Source: an uncultured Marinobacter sp. (GTDB lineage: Bacteria > Pseudomonadota > Gammaproteobacteria > Pseudomonadales > Oleiphilaceae). Taken from it: a DNA stretch of 64,000 bases. Under the pieces are notes generated by a model. It saw nothing but the letters and a program-made list of their open reading frames with translations. It ran no database searches and was not told the origin of the DNA. The DNA lies in contig NZ_CAJXKQ010000006.1 of assembly GCF_913055835.1 (NCBI RefSeq), positions 1-64,000 on the forward strand, written 5' to 3'. Position numbers and translations under genes: made by a program. This document shows positions 54,962 through 64,000 of the stretch, in pieces. The number at the start of each line of letters is the position of its first letter. Within the stretch, counting starts at the first letter, position 1.

Positions 54962-56437
54962 GTGCCTGAAGCCATCATGGAGCTGATGTTGTCTCGACCA
55001 GATCTCGTGGCGGGATTGATGGTTGTGTTGATTCTCCTGGTCATTCTGAAAGGACTTTGGAGCAAGAAGAGTCGGCTTGAGCAGGACGTTGAGCAGTGGC
55101 GGCAGCACGCCGCAAGCCTCGAAAACCGACTGGCCGGGCTTGAGTCGGATCTGGAGAGCCGGAAAGAGCGCCAGGCCCAGCTGGAGAGTGAGCGCCACAA
55201 CCTGCAGGCAAAGGTGGATGAGCTTTCCGAGGCGCTGGGCGAGGCCCGGGTTGCGCTCCGGGAGCAGGAAGTAACGATTGATAAGGAGCGTCGGTCCGCC
55301 AATGAAAAGCTGGAGCTGCTTGAACGCAATCGTGACGCTTTGAAGCAGGAGTTCGAGAACCTGGCCAACAGGATTTTCGAGCAGAAAAGCGAGCGTTTCA
55401 GCCAGCAGACCCGAACCAGTCTTGATACCCTCCTAAATCCGTTCAGGGACCAGTTGCAGGACTTCCGCAAGCGGGTTGAGGACGTTTATACCACCGAAAC
55501 CCGTGACCGGCAGGCCCTGCGCAGTGAGATCAAATCACTGCAGGACCTGAACCGACAGATTACCGAGGAAGCGTCCAATCTGACCCGGGCCCTGAAAGGC
55601 GACAACAAGATTCAGGGCAACTGGGGCGAGCTGATCCTCGAGCGGGTACTGGAAAAGTCCGGTCTGCGTAAGGGGGTAGAGTATGATACCCAGGGCAGTT
55701 ATCGAGACAGCGACAATCAGCTCTATCGTCCGGATGTCATTGTCCATTTGCCGGACAGTCGTAATCTGATCATTGATTCCAAGGTCTCACTGGTGGCCTA
55801 CCAGCAGTGGGTGACAGAAGACGAAGACTCTGTGGTCAAAGAAGAAGCTCTCAAGAACCACGTTGAGGCCGTGAGGAATCACATTCGCACCCTCAGTGAA
55901 AAGGATTACAGCCAGCTCCACGGACTCCACTCCCCGGATTTCGTGCTGCTGTTCATGCCGATAGAACCGGCTTTTGTGGCAGCATTTCAGCAGGACGAGA
56001 ACCTTTTCGCAGAAGCCTTTGAACGAAAGATTATTGTGGTAACACCAACCACGCTACTGGCCACACTGCGAACCATCGAGAATATATGGCGCTACGAGCG
56101 CCAGAGCCAGAACGCGCGGCAAATCGCTGAGCGGGCTGGTGCCGTTTATGACAAACTCAGGGTGTTTGTTGAGGCCATGGAGCGTTTGGGCACACAGCTG
56201 CATACCGCCCAGGGAACCTATGATTCGGCCATGAACACTCTGACTCGCGGCCGCGGCAATCTGATCTCTCAGGCGAACCGTTTTGTGGAACTGGGCGTTC
56301 GGGTGAAAAAGGAATTGCCGAAAGGGATAATGGATCAGGCTGAAGTAGACGACACAGAAGATTTCCAGCCTCCCGGAGACAACGACCTGCCTGATTCAGA
56401 GGAACAGGCGATTGGTGCAGATAACGAGCAGGAGTAA
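54962..56437 (+). CDS. rmuC: DNA recombination protein RmuC
   Basis: A 491-residue protein that limits recombination at inverted repeats in E. coli. An N-terminal membrane segment (about 15-35) is followed by a long coiled coil (40-165) and the RmuC nuclease-like domain (about 170-450) with WGELILERVLEKSGLRKGVEY, RPDVIVHLPDSRNLIIDSKVSL and VVTPTTLLATLRTI. The start is GTG at 54962, about nine bases after CAGGAG; an ATG five codons later is an alternative. It is followed directly by a secreted unknown protein. Confidence 0.95.
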   Translation: MPEAIMELMLSRPDLVAGLMVVLILLVILKGLWSKKSRLEQDVEQWRQHAASLENRLAGLESDLESRKERQAQLESERHNLQAKVDELSEALGEARVALREQEVTIDKERRSANEKLELLERNRDALKQEFENLANRIFEQKSERFSQQTRTSLDTLLNPFRDQLQDFRKRVEDVYTTETRDRQALRSEIKSLQDLNRQITEEASNLTRALKGDNKIQGNWGELILERVLEKSGLRKGVEYDTQGSYRDSDNQLYRPDVIVHLPDSRNLIIDSKVSLVAYQQWVTEDEDSVVKEEALKNHVEAVRNHIRTLSEKDYSQLHGLHSPDFVLLFMPIEPAFVAAFQQDENLFAEAFERKIIVVTPTTLLATLRTIENIWRYERQSQNARQIAERAGAVYDKLRVFVEAMERLGTQLHTAQGTYDSAMNTLTRGRGNLISQANRFVELGVRVKKELPKGIMDQAEVDDTEDFQPPGDNDLPDSEEQAIGADNEQE

Positions 56438-56442
56438 ATACC

Positions 56443-57297
56443 ATGGCAGTATCATTTGGAAAAGGTCGCTGTTTTGCCCTGGGAGCCGTATTTGCTTCCG
56501 TTGTCCTGGCAGCACCCGCGCTGGCGTTGGCACCAGAACACGAAACCCGGCGGTTGATGCTGGCTACCGAGGAGGCCGTTGGCGCCAAAAACTGGGGCGA
56601 GGCTGCTGAGTATCTGAACCGCTTGCAGCAACTTGAAGGAGAGAAACCAGCCGATTACTTCTTCTACCGCGGCCGGGTGATGCTGCAGTCTTCCCACCTG
56701 AACGAAGCCCAGTCTGCTCTTGAAACCTATGTTAGCCGGGCCGGAGCCGACGGCTCCCACTATCAGGAGTCCCTGCAACTGATCACTTCGATTGAGAAGA
56801 CCAGAAAGCAGAACGCGCTGGCGCCTCAGGCAGCCGGTGAGAGTGAGCAGGTTGCGGTTATTGAGCCGGCCGGTGAGGGCCAAATAGAGTCCTTGCGCAA
56901 GCTGTACCTGGCAGATTCAGACCAGGAGGCGTTGACGCTTCATATTAACAGCCTGCTCGAGTTGGCCGGCTGGCGACGTGACCAGGCGGTGGTCCGGCTG
57001 GACCGGCCGGCAGATGTCGAGTATCGCGTCGGCACCCAGGGAGACCAGGTACAGATTCAGGAAATTCGACGGGCCGAGGATGGCCGGATACTGCGCAGTA
57101 CGGAGCAGATGTCGGTTTTCGGCATTAACCCCAGGGTTGAATGGCGTTGCGAGGCCGCGGTCTCTACCTGTTGGGTCTACGACCCAAGAGATGGTTCCCG
57201 CCTGCTACAACTGGCCGAAAACCGGGAACGGGCCCAGGAAATCGCGGAGACGCTCGGGCAGCTGATCCGTGCGCTCCAGGCCCCTTCGGGGTCCTGA
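56443..57297 (+). CDS. Secreted TPR-like protein of unknown function
   Basis: A 284-residue protein with a signal peptide cut near ALA-PE (residue 30/31). Residues 35-120 contain two helical-repeat-like units (AAEYLNRLQQLEG, ADYFFYRGRVMLQSSHLNEAQSALETY), and the C-terminal half is a compact domain with two cysteines in CEAAVSTCWVYDPRDGSR. It starts five bases after rmuC and is probably co-transcribed with it. I do not recognise a family. Confidence 0.75.
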   Translation: MAVSFGKGRCFALGAVFASVVLAAPALALAPEHETRRLMLATEEAVGAKNWGEAAEYLNRLQQLEGEKPADYFFYRGRVMLQSSHLNEAQSALETYVSRAGADGSHYQESLQLITSIEKTRKQNALAPQAAGESEQVAVIEPAGEGQIESLRKLYLADSDQEALTLHINSLLELAGWRRDQAVVRLDRPADVEYRVGTQGDQVQIQEIRRAEDGRILRSTEQMSVFGINPRVEWRCEAAVSTCWVYDPRDGSRLLQLAENRERAQEIAETLGQLIRALQAPSGS

Positions 57298-57298
57298 T

Positions 57299-58318
57299 TC
57301 AATCGGAGGGGTCGCCGCGCTCGCCTTCCCGGTAGGCGCCCGGCGTCACCCCTGTCCACTTCTTGAAGGCCCGGTGGAAGGTTGATGGCTCGGTGAAACC
57401 GACCTTGGCAGCGATGTCGTTAATGGGAAGTTCCTGTCGGCTCAGATAATAGATTGCCATATCCCGCCGTAACAGATCCTTGATTTCCTGGAATGAGGTA
57501 TTTTCCTGTTTCAGCCTGCGCCGCAGTGTCTGCGGGCTGGTGTGCAGTTCCGCAGCAATCCATTCGAAATCCGGTAACGGCTTCGATAGATCCCTCCCGA
57601 TCAATGCCCGGATGCGTCCCGTGAAGGTGTTACTTTCGTCCGGCCGGGATAGCAGGTCCGCCGGGGAGGTCTTGAGAAACTGCCGCATCTCCGGTTTGTC
57701 GCGGATGACTGGCGCGGACAGGAAGCGCTTGTCGAAGGTGAGGGCGATCTTGTCGGATTCGAACGCCAGCGGGCAGTGAAAGATGTGCCGGTATTCGTCG
57801 CCATGGGCGGGCCGCGGGTAATCGAATTCGGCCTTCTCCAGCTCAATGGGTTGGCCGATCAGCCAACTGCCCAAACGGTGCCAGATCACCAGGATACTCT
57901 CCCGCAGGAAAAAGCTCGGGTCGTTGATCTCACCCTCCATCCGTGCGACGAGCTGAGCCTTGTCTTCGCCAATCTCCAGTTTCATCGACACCATGGGCTC
58001 GAACAGACGGGAGAACTGGAACGCCTGTCGGTACACCGACTCCAGATTGGGGCAGTCAATCACCAGCGCGCACATGGTGGCAAAGGTTCCCGTCCGGGCC
58101 CGTCTGGGTCCGAGCCCCATGAACTCATCCCCCATCCGGTTCCAGAGCACCTGCATCAGATGGCTGAACTGGTCACTGCTGACCCGGGCCATCTCGATAC
58201 GTAGCAGATCGGGGGAGATTCCCGCCTCCCGGAGCATTTCGCGGGTATCAAAACCAAGTCTCTCGGCACCCCCAAGGGCCGCCTGAACAAAGTGCTTCGA
58301 AACCGTCAGATCGGACAT
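57299..58318 (-). CDS. AraC-family regulator divergent from CaiB-like gene
   Basis: A 339-residue regulator if started at MSDLTVSKHF (58318); another ATG at 58330 is equally close, and the longer open frame is rejected. The PF12625-like ligand domain covers about 15-210; the C-terminal helix-turn-helix pair includes FEWIAAELHTSPQTLRRRL and VGFTEPSTFHRAFKKWTGVTP. The same subfamily as the two AraC genes above. The divergent gap holds three loose copies of CCGG(G)CAG (58360, 58427, 58452), which may be binding sites. Confidence 0.92.
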   Translation of the reverse strand: MSDLTVSKHFVQAALGGAERLGFDTREMLREAGISPDLLRIEMARVSSDQFSHLMQVLWNRMGDEFMGLGPRRARTGTFATMCALVIDCPNLESVYRQAFQFSRLFEPMVSMKLEIGEDKAQLVARMEGEINDPSFFLRESILVIWHRLGSWLIGQPIELEKAEFDYPRPAHGDEYRHIFHCPLAFESDKIALTFDKRFLSAPVIRDKPEMRQFLKTSPADLLSRPDESNTFTGRIRALIGRDLSKPLPDFEWIAAELHTSPQTLRRRLKQENTSFQEIKDLLRRDMAIYYLSRQELPINDIAAKVGFTEPSTFHRAFKKWTGVTPGAYREGERGDPSD

Positions 58319-58512
58319 CACGCTCGCCATTCCAGAAAAACGAAACCCATCATAAAACCCCGGCAGAACAATGCAACCGAAGCCGCTCGGATGGGCTGGT
58401 AGAAACGGCCAATCGGAATGACGGAACCGGCAGTTGGCCCCGTTGGCAAAACCGGGCAGCATGAAGGAAACGAATGCTATTCAGACAACTCTGAGAACAA
58501 AAGGAGATCATC

Positions 58513-59634
58513 ATGGCGGGTCCTCTGACGTCGCTGAAAGTCCTGGATTTCAGTACCTTGTTGCCCGGCCCCTACGCCACTATGCTACTGGCAGACATGG
58601 GGGCCGATGTATTGCGGGTGGAGGCGCCCGACCGAGTGGATCTGACCCGGGTAATGCCACCCCACGATGCTGGTGTGAGCACGGCTCATGGCTTTCTGAA
58701 CCGTGGCAAGCAGTCCCTCGGGCTAAACCTTAAAGAGGAGGGCAGCCGGGAGAAGGTTCTGGAACTGGTCAAAGACTATGACGTTGTCGTCGAACAATTC
58801 CGGCCGGGAGTGATGGACCGGCTTGGTATCGGCTATGAAGCCCTCAAGTCGGTAAACCCTCGCCTGATCTATTGCTCCATCACCGGCTATGGCCAGACCG
58901 GCCCCTACAAGGATCGAGCGGGCCACGACATCAACTATCTCTCCCTGGCTGGAGTGAGCAGTCACTGCGGCCGAGCCGACAGCGGCCCGCCCCCCATGGG
59001 TATCCAGATAGCGGATGTGGCGGGCGGATCCCACCATGCCGTGATGGGTATCCTGGCGGCTGTGATCCATCGACAGCAGACCGGGGAGGGGCAGTTCGTT
59101 GATATCAGCATGACCGACGCGGCCTTTGCACTGAACGCCATGGCCGGGGCCGCCTGCCTGGCTGGTGGCCAGGAGCAGAAGCCGGAGAGCGCATTGCTCA
59201 ACGGCGGCTCATTCTACGACTACTACCAGACCAGCGACGGTCGCTGGCTATCCGTCGGCAGCCTCGAACCCCAGTTCTCCGCTCGCCTTTGCGACACCCT
59301 CGGTATTTCCGATATGAAAAGCCTGGCCATGAGCCAGAAGCCCGAGCATCAGCAGCAGCTTAAAGCCGCCATCAAGGAAAAAATTGCCGCGAAACCACTG
59401 GCCGATTGGCAGGAGATTTTTGCCGACCAGGATGCCTGCGTGGAGCCGGTTCTGACTATTTCAGAGGCTGCCGAGCATCCACAGCTGAAATCGAGGGACA
59501 TGGTGATTGGCGTTGATAGGGGAGACGGCACTCAACAGCCGCAGATCGGGTTTCCGATCAAGTTTGAAAAAACGCCGTCTGAAACGTCCCGAATCGGGAA
59601 AATGCTTGGGGCTGATAACGATCAGTTTCTTTAG
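58513..59634 (+). CDS. CaiB/BaiF-family CoA transferase (alpha-methylacyl-CoA racemase-like)
   Basis: A 373-residue class III CoA-transferase fold protein: GPLTSLKVLDFSTLLPGPYAT, MGADVLRVEAP, NRGKQSLGLNLK, ITGYGQTGPYKDRAGHD, and GIQIADVAGGSHHAVMGI with the catalytic Asp. It resembles alpha-methylacyl-CoA racemase more than the carnitine enzyme, because of the H-D pair. It probably isomerises branched acyl-CoA in degradation. AAGGAG precedes the ATG by seven bases. Divergent from the AraC regulator. Confidence 0.9.
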   Translation: MAGPLTSLKVLDFSTLLPGPYATMLLADMGADVLRVEAPDRVDLTRVMPPHDAGVSTAHGFLNRGKQSLGLNLKEEGSREKVLELVKDYDVVVEQFRPGVMDRLGIGYEALKSVNPRLIYCSITGYGQTGPYKDRAGHDINYLSLAGVSSHCGRADSGPPPMGIQIADVAGGSHHAVMGILAAVIHRQQTGEGQFVDISMTDAAFALNAMAGAACLAGGQEQKPESALLNGGSFYDYYQTSDGRWLSVGSLEPQFSARLCDTLGISDMKSLAMSQKPEHQQQLKAAIKEKIAAKPLADWQEIFADQDACVEPVLTISEAAEHPQLKSRDMVIGVDRGDGTQQPQIGFPIKFEKTPSETSRIGKMLGADNDQFL

Positions 59635-59751
59635 AAGAAAATAACGTGAATACATGTTCAGTTTTGTCTGGCTGAAAAGGAGGGCTCTGCTAATTTTATA
59701 AGTGTCACCGGACATGGTGAAAACGTAGTGAACAAATACAAGGACAACACT

Positions 59752-62433
59752 ATGAAACTCAGGAAAACCCCGAGTGGCAGGCATGCCCTCAGTCTCACTG
59801 TCGCCCTGCTTGGCAGTACTTTGCTGGCGGGTTGTTTTGATAGCGATAACGACTCTTCTGGACCCTCACAGGCTGAGGTGGATCCCAATCTCTTTCCGTC
59901 AGATGGTCAGCTTGAGGCGACCATTCGTCGAACTACGGGCGGCGTTCCTCACATTGTTGCTGATGACCTGAAATCCGCCGCATTCGGGCACGGTTATGCT
60001 CAGGCTCAGGATAACGTTTGTATGCTGGCTGAGGCGGTTGTAAAGGCCCGAAGCGAAAGATCCAAGTATTTTGGGCCTGGGCCGGACGTTCAGTTTGCGC
60101 CCGGGGCCAGTGTAGGGCTCAACATCATTAACGACTTCAGCTACAAGGCCCAACAGATATATGCTGGCGCTGAAGCCGAATTCCCGACTCTTAGCCCGGA
60201 AAGTCGTGCGCTTATTGAGGGCTTTACGGAGGGGTATAACCGGTACGTTAACGAAACCGATGCCTCTCAGTTCCCTGTGGAATGCGCGGATCAGGAGTGG
60301 GTCAAACCGATAACACCGGTGGATCTGCTGGCTCACTATCGCATTGTTGGCCAGTATGCCAGTGGGGCGTTGTTTGCCACGGGGGCGGTTTTCCTCGCAG
60401 TTCCTCCAGGAGAGAGTCCGGCACCGACGCCGGTAACCCCTGTGGCCAATGCTGAGGAAGTCAATAAGCTCCTCAAGAATGTTGTGGCTACCGCAGAGGC
60501 TGGCGCGAAATCACAGACCAATTTCGCGGACATGGGCCTTGCCAGCAACGCGTGGGGTATCGGTAGTGAGTTGACCGAGCAGGGACGGGGTGCTCTTTTG
60601 GCGAACCCGCACTTCCCGTACACAGGCCATCGAAGGCTTTATGAAGTCCAGATGACCGTTCCTGGGTACCTGAACGTCCACGGCGCCGGGCTGCTTGGTA
60701 CGGCGATTCCTCTGATCAATTTCAACGAAAACCTGGCCTGGTCACACACGGTGACGACCAGTCGTCGCTTTACCTGGTATGAGCTGGTGCTCAAGGATGG
60801 AGATAATCTGACCTACGTGAAAGACGGGGTTGAAAAGCCGATTACAACCGAGACCTATCAGATCGAGGTCGATTTGGGGATGGCCCAACCCGTCGTGCTG
60901 GAAAGAACGTTCTACTTCTCCGAGTATGGCCCGATGATCGCAGCGAATGCTGTGAGTAGTCAGCTGCCAGCCTGGGGCGACAACGGTGCGCTGAACACGT
61001 CTTCGGTGGTTGCTCACACCTATCGTGATGCCAATGCCAATACCGGCGGCCTTCTGGACACTTGGCTGGGAATGAGTCGAGCCAGTAATCTCGAGGAGTT
61101 CCAGAGTGTTTTCCGGAACTGTGGTTCAACCCTCTGGACCAACACAACCTACGCGGATGATCAGGGCAATGCGTTCTACATCGATAGCAGCTCGGTGCCG
61201 AACCTCTCCGAGAAAGCCATTGCGCTTGTGAACTTCAGAAGGGCCGGCAGTGCAGCATACGCTGGCCTCTTTGATCAGGGCGTTACCTTGCTCGATGGCA
61301 GGCTTTCCCAAGAGGACTGGGTTGAGACGGAGTGCGGTCCCTTGGTGCCGTATGACCAGAAACCGAAGTTGGTGAGATCGGATTGGGTGCAGAACTCGAA
61401 TAGCAGCTATTGGTCAACCAATCCGGACGAATTCCTGACAGGCTTCTCGCCTCTGTTTGGTGATGAAAAGGCGCCCATCAATCCCCGTACGCGCCTGGGC
61501 ATCAAAATGCTTCAGAATCTCATGGATCCGGGCTTCCCGGATGCGCCGCTGCCAGCAGGGCAGGATGGCAAATTCAGCGCGGAAGAGCTGATTGGTGTGA
61601 TCTGGAACAACCGCGCATGGTACGCAGAACAGTTCCTGCCTGAGCTTCTGCAACGCTGTACTACCATTGGCAGCACCGCAGTGAACGGCGTGGATCTGTC
61701 TACCTGGTGCCAGTCTCTGAGCAACTGGGACGGACTCTATAATCGGGATAGCGTTGGCGCCCACATCTTCCGGGTGTTTATGGCCAACTACATCGAAGAC
61801 CTTGAGTCAGACCTGACAACGCCTTTCAGTCCGGCTGATCCTGTTGGCACACCGGCGGACCCATCCGAAGAGAATGCAGGCACAGCGACCGACACCATGC
61901 TTCTGGCGCTTGCCGATGGTGTGACAGCTTTGCAATCTCAGGGCATTTTGCCAACTGATGCTTTGGGAGATCTGCAATACTATCGCGCTTCTGGCGGTGT
62001 TGTGCCCGGTTCCGGTGGAACCCCGGTTTTTCAGACACAACCAATTCCCTGGCACGGTGGTGACGGCAACATTGATGGAGCGTTCAACGCGATCGGTGTG
62101 GTGACGGATCCGTTCCTGGAAGACACTCGTTTCCCTCGGATTGCACCGTCAACGATCGACAATACCGCCGGATTGTCTGACGGAACGGATGGCATTGATG
62201 GCTGGTTGATGGCCAGAGGTACCAGTTGGCATTTTGGTCTGGAGTTCACGGACAATGGTCCGGAGGCTTATGGCCTTGTGAGCTATTCGCAGTCCACAGA
62301 CTCAATGTCACCATTCTTTAGTGACCAGAGCGAGCAGTATTCCAACAAGGATTACCGCCAGCTGTTCTTCACGGAAGAGGACATTCAGGCGAATTTGTTG
62401 CCACAAGGTGAGACTGTTATTTCTTCGGATTAA
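59752..62433 (+). CDS. Penicillin acylase-family lipoprotein (Ntn hydrolase)
   Basis: An 893-residue protein with a lipoprotein signal ending LLAGC (Cys 28). The precursor has an alpha region (about 50-200), a linker to residue 264, and the beta chain starting at the nucleophile S265 in ASNAWGIGS, which would be freed by self-cleavage. Later family segments include NFNENLAWSHTV, FYFSEYGP and WGMSR-like GMSRASNLEEF. The ATG at 59752 follows AAGGA; an in-frame GTG at 59728 is less likely. Known relatives cleave penicillins, acyl-homoserine lactones or other amides; the substrate is unresolved. Confidence 0.9.
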   Translation: MKLRKTPSGRHALSLTVALLGSTLLAGCFDSDNDSSGPSQAEVDPNLFPSDGQLEATIRRTTGGVPHIVADDLKSAAFGHGYAQAQDNVCMLAEAVVKARSERSKYFGPGPDVQFAPGASVGLNIINDFSYKAQQIYAGAEAEFPTLSPESRALIEGFTEGYNRYVNETDASQFPVECADQEWVKPITPVDLLAHYRIVGQYASGALFATGAVFLAVPPGESPAPTPVTPVANAEEVNKLLKNVVATAEAGAKSQTNFADMGLASNAWGIGSELTEQGRGALLANPHFPYTGHRRLYEVQMTVPGYLNVHGAGLLGTAIPLINFNENLAWSHTVTTSRRFTWYELVLKDGDNLTYVKDGVEKPITTETYQIEVDLGMAQPVVLERTFYFSEYGPMIAANAVSSQLPAWGDNGALNTSSVVAHTYRDANANTGGLLDTWLGMSRASNLEEFQSVFRNCGSTLWTNTTYADDQGNAFYIDSSSVPNLSEKAIALVNFRRAGSAAYAGLFDQGVTLLDGRLSQEDWVETECGPLVPYDQKPKLVRSDWVQNSNSSYWSTNPDEFLTGFSPLFGDEKAPINPRTRLGIKMLQNLMDPGFPDAPLPAGQDGKFSAEELIGVIWNNRAWYAEQFLPELLQRCTTIGSTAVNGVDLSTWCQSLSNWDGLYNRDSVGAHIFRVFMANYIEDLESDLTTPFSPADPVGTPADPSEENAGTATDTMLLALADGVTALQSQGILPTDALGDLQYYRASGGVVPGSGGTPVFQTQPIPWHGGDGNIDGAFNAIGVVTDPFLEDTRFPRIAPSTIDNTAGLSDGTDGIDGWLMARGTSWHFGLEFTDNGPEAYGLVSYSQSTDSMSPFFSDQSEQYSNKDYRQLFFTEEDIQANLLPQGETVISSD

Positions 62434-62449
62434 GAAACAGTCCACTATG

Positions 62450-62482
62450 AAAACGCCGCACTCTAACAAGTGCGGCGTTTTT
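62450..62482 (+). terminator. Terminator after the acylase gene
   Basis: AAAACGCCGCACT (62450-62462) pairs with AGTGCGGCGTTTT (62469-62481), loop of six, followed by another T. Confidence 0.92.
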
Positions 62483-62713
62483 CGTTGCTATTGGTCATGT
62501 CGTTGAGCACAAGTGGCATTGCCGTCTGAGCCCTCGCAACGCCTGAAATCTCTAAGCCTTGACTACCTATCCTGCCCGACACCACCCCCTTCGCTGGTCA
62601 GCTGAGCGCCGTTAACAAGCCTCATGATATGAACTTCTCTGGAAAACGTGAGCCGCAGACATTGACGCATGAGTTATGGGGCCTGGGGACTGTTCGGAAT
62701 ATTGATTGTTCGT
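62483..62713. other. Gene-free spacer
   Basis: The 354-base gap between the convergent acylase and lipase genes holds their two terminators and one further hairpin. In this stretch I see no ORF with a ribosome site and no RNA gene. Confidence 0.6.
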
Positions 62714-62731
62714 GCCTGACCCATGTCGGGC
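62714..62731. repeat. Small hairpin sharing TGTCGGGC with 54174
   Basis: GCCTGAC (62714-62720) pairs with GTCGGGC (62725-62731, one T-G pair), loop CCAT. The TGTCGGGC-ATCGT portion matches the hairpin at 54162. Possibly a dispersed REP-like element. Confidence 0.3.
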
Positions 62732-62738
62732 ATCGTCC

Positions 62739-62768
62739 AAAAAAAAAGCCCCGGCGATGCCGGGGCTT
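62739..62768 (-). terminator. Terminator of the lipase gene
   Basis: On the minus strand AAGCCCCGGC pairs with GCCGGGGCTT (62746-62755 with 62759-62768), followed by nine T (the A-run 62739-62747 on the plus strand). Confidence 0.93.
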
Positions 62769-62787
62769 GGTAGGCAGAAGCTAGTCC

Positions 62788-64000
62788 TTAAGGAGCAGCT
62801 TGCTCGTCCTGATCGAGTGCGTTGGCCAGAGTCGGACTGGTTCCCAGTGCATCGATGTTGTTGGGGGAAGCTGGCACGTTGCCGCCGCTCAGAGCTTGGG
62901 CTGTTTGAGTGACCATTACCGTAAAGGCGTCACTGGTAACGGCAAACCCACCTGGGCAGGCTTCATTTGGCGCTTGAGGCGCTACAAAAGTACCGTGATT
63001 CGCGGTAGAGCATGGGTCACTGCCATCAAAGAATACAGCGACCGGTGTGGCAGCAGACCCGGAGATATCTTCGCCCTGAAGCAGGTTCAGGTCGGCATCA
63101 TCTGCAAGGTTGGTGCCGCCTGCTCCCAGATCCAGCAGTGCCATCAGAGGCTCTGTCCCAGCCAATGGGGCTGAGAATGCGTTGCCCAAAGGGTTGACGT
63201 TTGCTTCGTTCGGGACGGTGCTATCGCCAACCACCTCAGTGATCAACAGATTGCTGGTTGAAGCTCCAAGTTCAACCGCAAAGTTCACCGGGTCGCCAGC
63301 ATCAACAGCTGATTGGAACACATAGAAGAAACTCTCGAAGGCCGAAGTTCCCTGCGTAACACCCGCAGCGGCAAGGCCTCCAAGAATTCGTCCTGAAATG
63401 TCAGATGAATTTTCGACAAGACGAGTGACTTGGCCACCTGTGTCATGAAGAACCACACTATTGAGATCTGGGTATGTAAAACCAGAGGTTCCCAATACCT
63501 GATCTGCCAACTGGTTACGCGTGAGATCTGCCGTTGTCGGTGGAGTTGTTGAACCATCCACGACTACGGTGTAGGTGCTCTCCCCGTTTACCAGTGATGA
63601 GAATGTGGTGCCTGAAATTCCTCCAAGGGAATGCCCGACAAAGTTAACAGGAACACCTGACAAAGCAGGAACAGTGCTTGGTTCTTGAGAGAGCGCAAAG
63701 GCCGATGACAAGTTGAACGTTTGAATAGACGCCGCAACGTTCAATAGGTCGACCACTCCCTGGCGCAAATTGTCACGACTATTCAACATGTTCAGAGGGT
63801 TGATGAACAGGCTGCCAGAAGAAATATTCGCAAGGTCAGCAGCTACTGGTTGCAGAGATTCATTGGCAGTGTAGCCAAAGTGGCGTTCCCCGATGTAGTC
63901 AGCGTTAATCAGAGCTGTGAGAGCACCGATGGTCTGCGCGTCTGCTTCTGGATCAAGGGTGCTGATGACTCCCTGAACTGTTGCCGTCAGCACATCAGGA
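62788..64000 (-). CDS. Lipase, 5'-truncated (bacterial virulence-factor lipase type)
   Basis: The frame is open past the right edge, so about 400 residues of the C-terminal part are seen. The nucleophile elbow GHSLGG lies in VNFVGHSLGGISGT; further on come an acidic residue pair in VVGDSTVPNEAN and a His in TANHGTF, suitable as the remaining triad. The domain resembles the family named bacterial virulence factor lipase, which is usually secreted or a lipoprotein; the N-terminal part lies outside the window. It converges on the penicillin acylase gene. Confidence 0.85.
   Translation of the reverse strand, partial: PDVLTATVQGVISTLDPEADAQTIGALTALINADYIGERHFGYTANESLQPVAADLANISSGSLFINPLNMLNSRDNLRQGVVDLLNVAASIQTFNLSSAFALSQEPSTVPALSGVPVNFVGHSLGGISGTTFSSLVNGESTYTVVVDGSTTPPTTADLTRNQLADQVLGTSGFTYPDLNSVVLHDTGGQVTRLVENSSDISGRILGGLAAAGVTQGTSAFESFFYVFQSAVDAGDPVNFAVELGASTSNLLITEVVGDSTVPNEANVNPLGNAFSAPLAGTEPLMALLDLGAGGTNLADDADLNLLQGEDISGSAATPVAVFFDGSDPCSTANHGTFVAPQAPNEACPGGFAVTSDAFTVMVTQTAQALSGGNVPASPNNIDALGTSPTLANALDQDEQAAP

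Overview
The window is a gene-dense stretch of moderately high-GC chromosomal DNA from a marine gammaproteobacterium. It looks most like Marinobacter or a close relative, although that is inferred from gene content and gene order rather than from a database match. Supporting features are the pncC-recA and fdxA-mutS neighbourhoods, the thrS-infC-rpmI-rplT-pheS-pheT-ihfA-merR block, a Pseudomonas-like coiled-coil/nadK/phosphatase/rhomboid/YeaC/DUF2797/pepN block, a TAXI-type TRAP transporter, a DUF1329/YCF48/MMPL export module, and three AraC regulators each divergent from an acyl-CoA metabolism gene. I see no prophage, insertion sequence, integron or CRISPR array; it reads as core chromosome with small accessory pieces.

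Layout. 0-5.1 kb: truncated permease, ferritin-like metal-dependent hydrolase, DegV, an unknown protein, a LysE exporter and 7Fe ferredoxin fdxA. 5.2-9.9 kb: mutS, divergent pncC, recA with a LexA box, and a small convergent gene whose stop codon overlaps that of recA. 10.1-16 kb: flavodoxin-like protein, PilZ protein, Lon-like AAA protease, and a FixJ-type regulator followed by a receiver-PAS-kinase protein. 16-22 kb: MaoC/AraC, tRNA-Asp, a tiny acidic ORF behind a PHO box, and AraC/fadH. 22-30 kb: the nadK-to-pepN block with a strong Fur box in its middle. 30-35.5 kb: DUF1329, YCF48-like and MMPL genes. 35.7-39.4 kb: TAXI TRAP binding protein and fused permease. 39.4-47 kb: translation operon with a tRNA-anticodon-mimic leader upstream of thrS, an ATT-initiated infC and a stacked-hairpin region before pheS; then tRNA-Pro(GGG). 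47.3-50.8 kb: GltB-like FMN protein and a BCCT transporter. 50.9-54.7 kb: a minus-strand operon of ATP-grasp ligase, inactive transglutaminase-7TM protein and retropepsin-like lipoprotein. 54.9-64 kb: rmuC, a secreted unknown protein, AraC/CaiB, a penicillin-acylase-family lipoprotein and a truncated lipase.

The items I judge most worth a second look are the PHO-box-driven 28-residue acidic peptide, the two-hairpin thrS operator with Thr anticodon triplets in its loops, the cluster of three inverted repeats (one a 17/19 Fur box) ahead of the YeaC-DUF2797-pepN genes, the retropepsin/transglutaminase/ATP-grasp envelope operon, and the DUF1329-YCF48-MMPL module. All regulatory calls were made by eye and no search was run.
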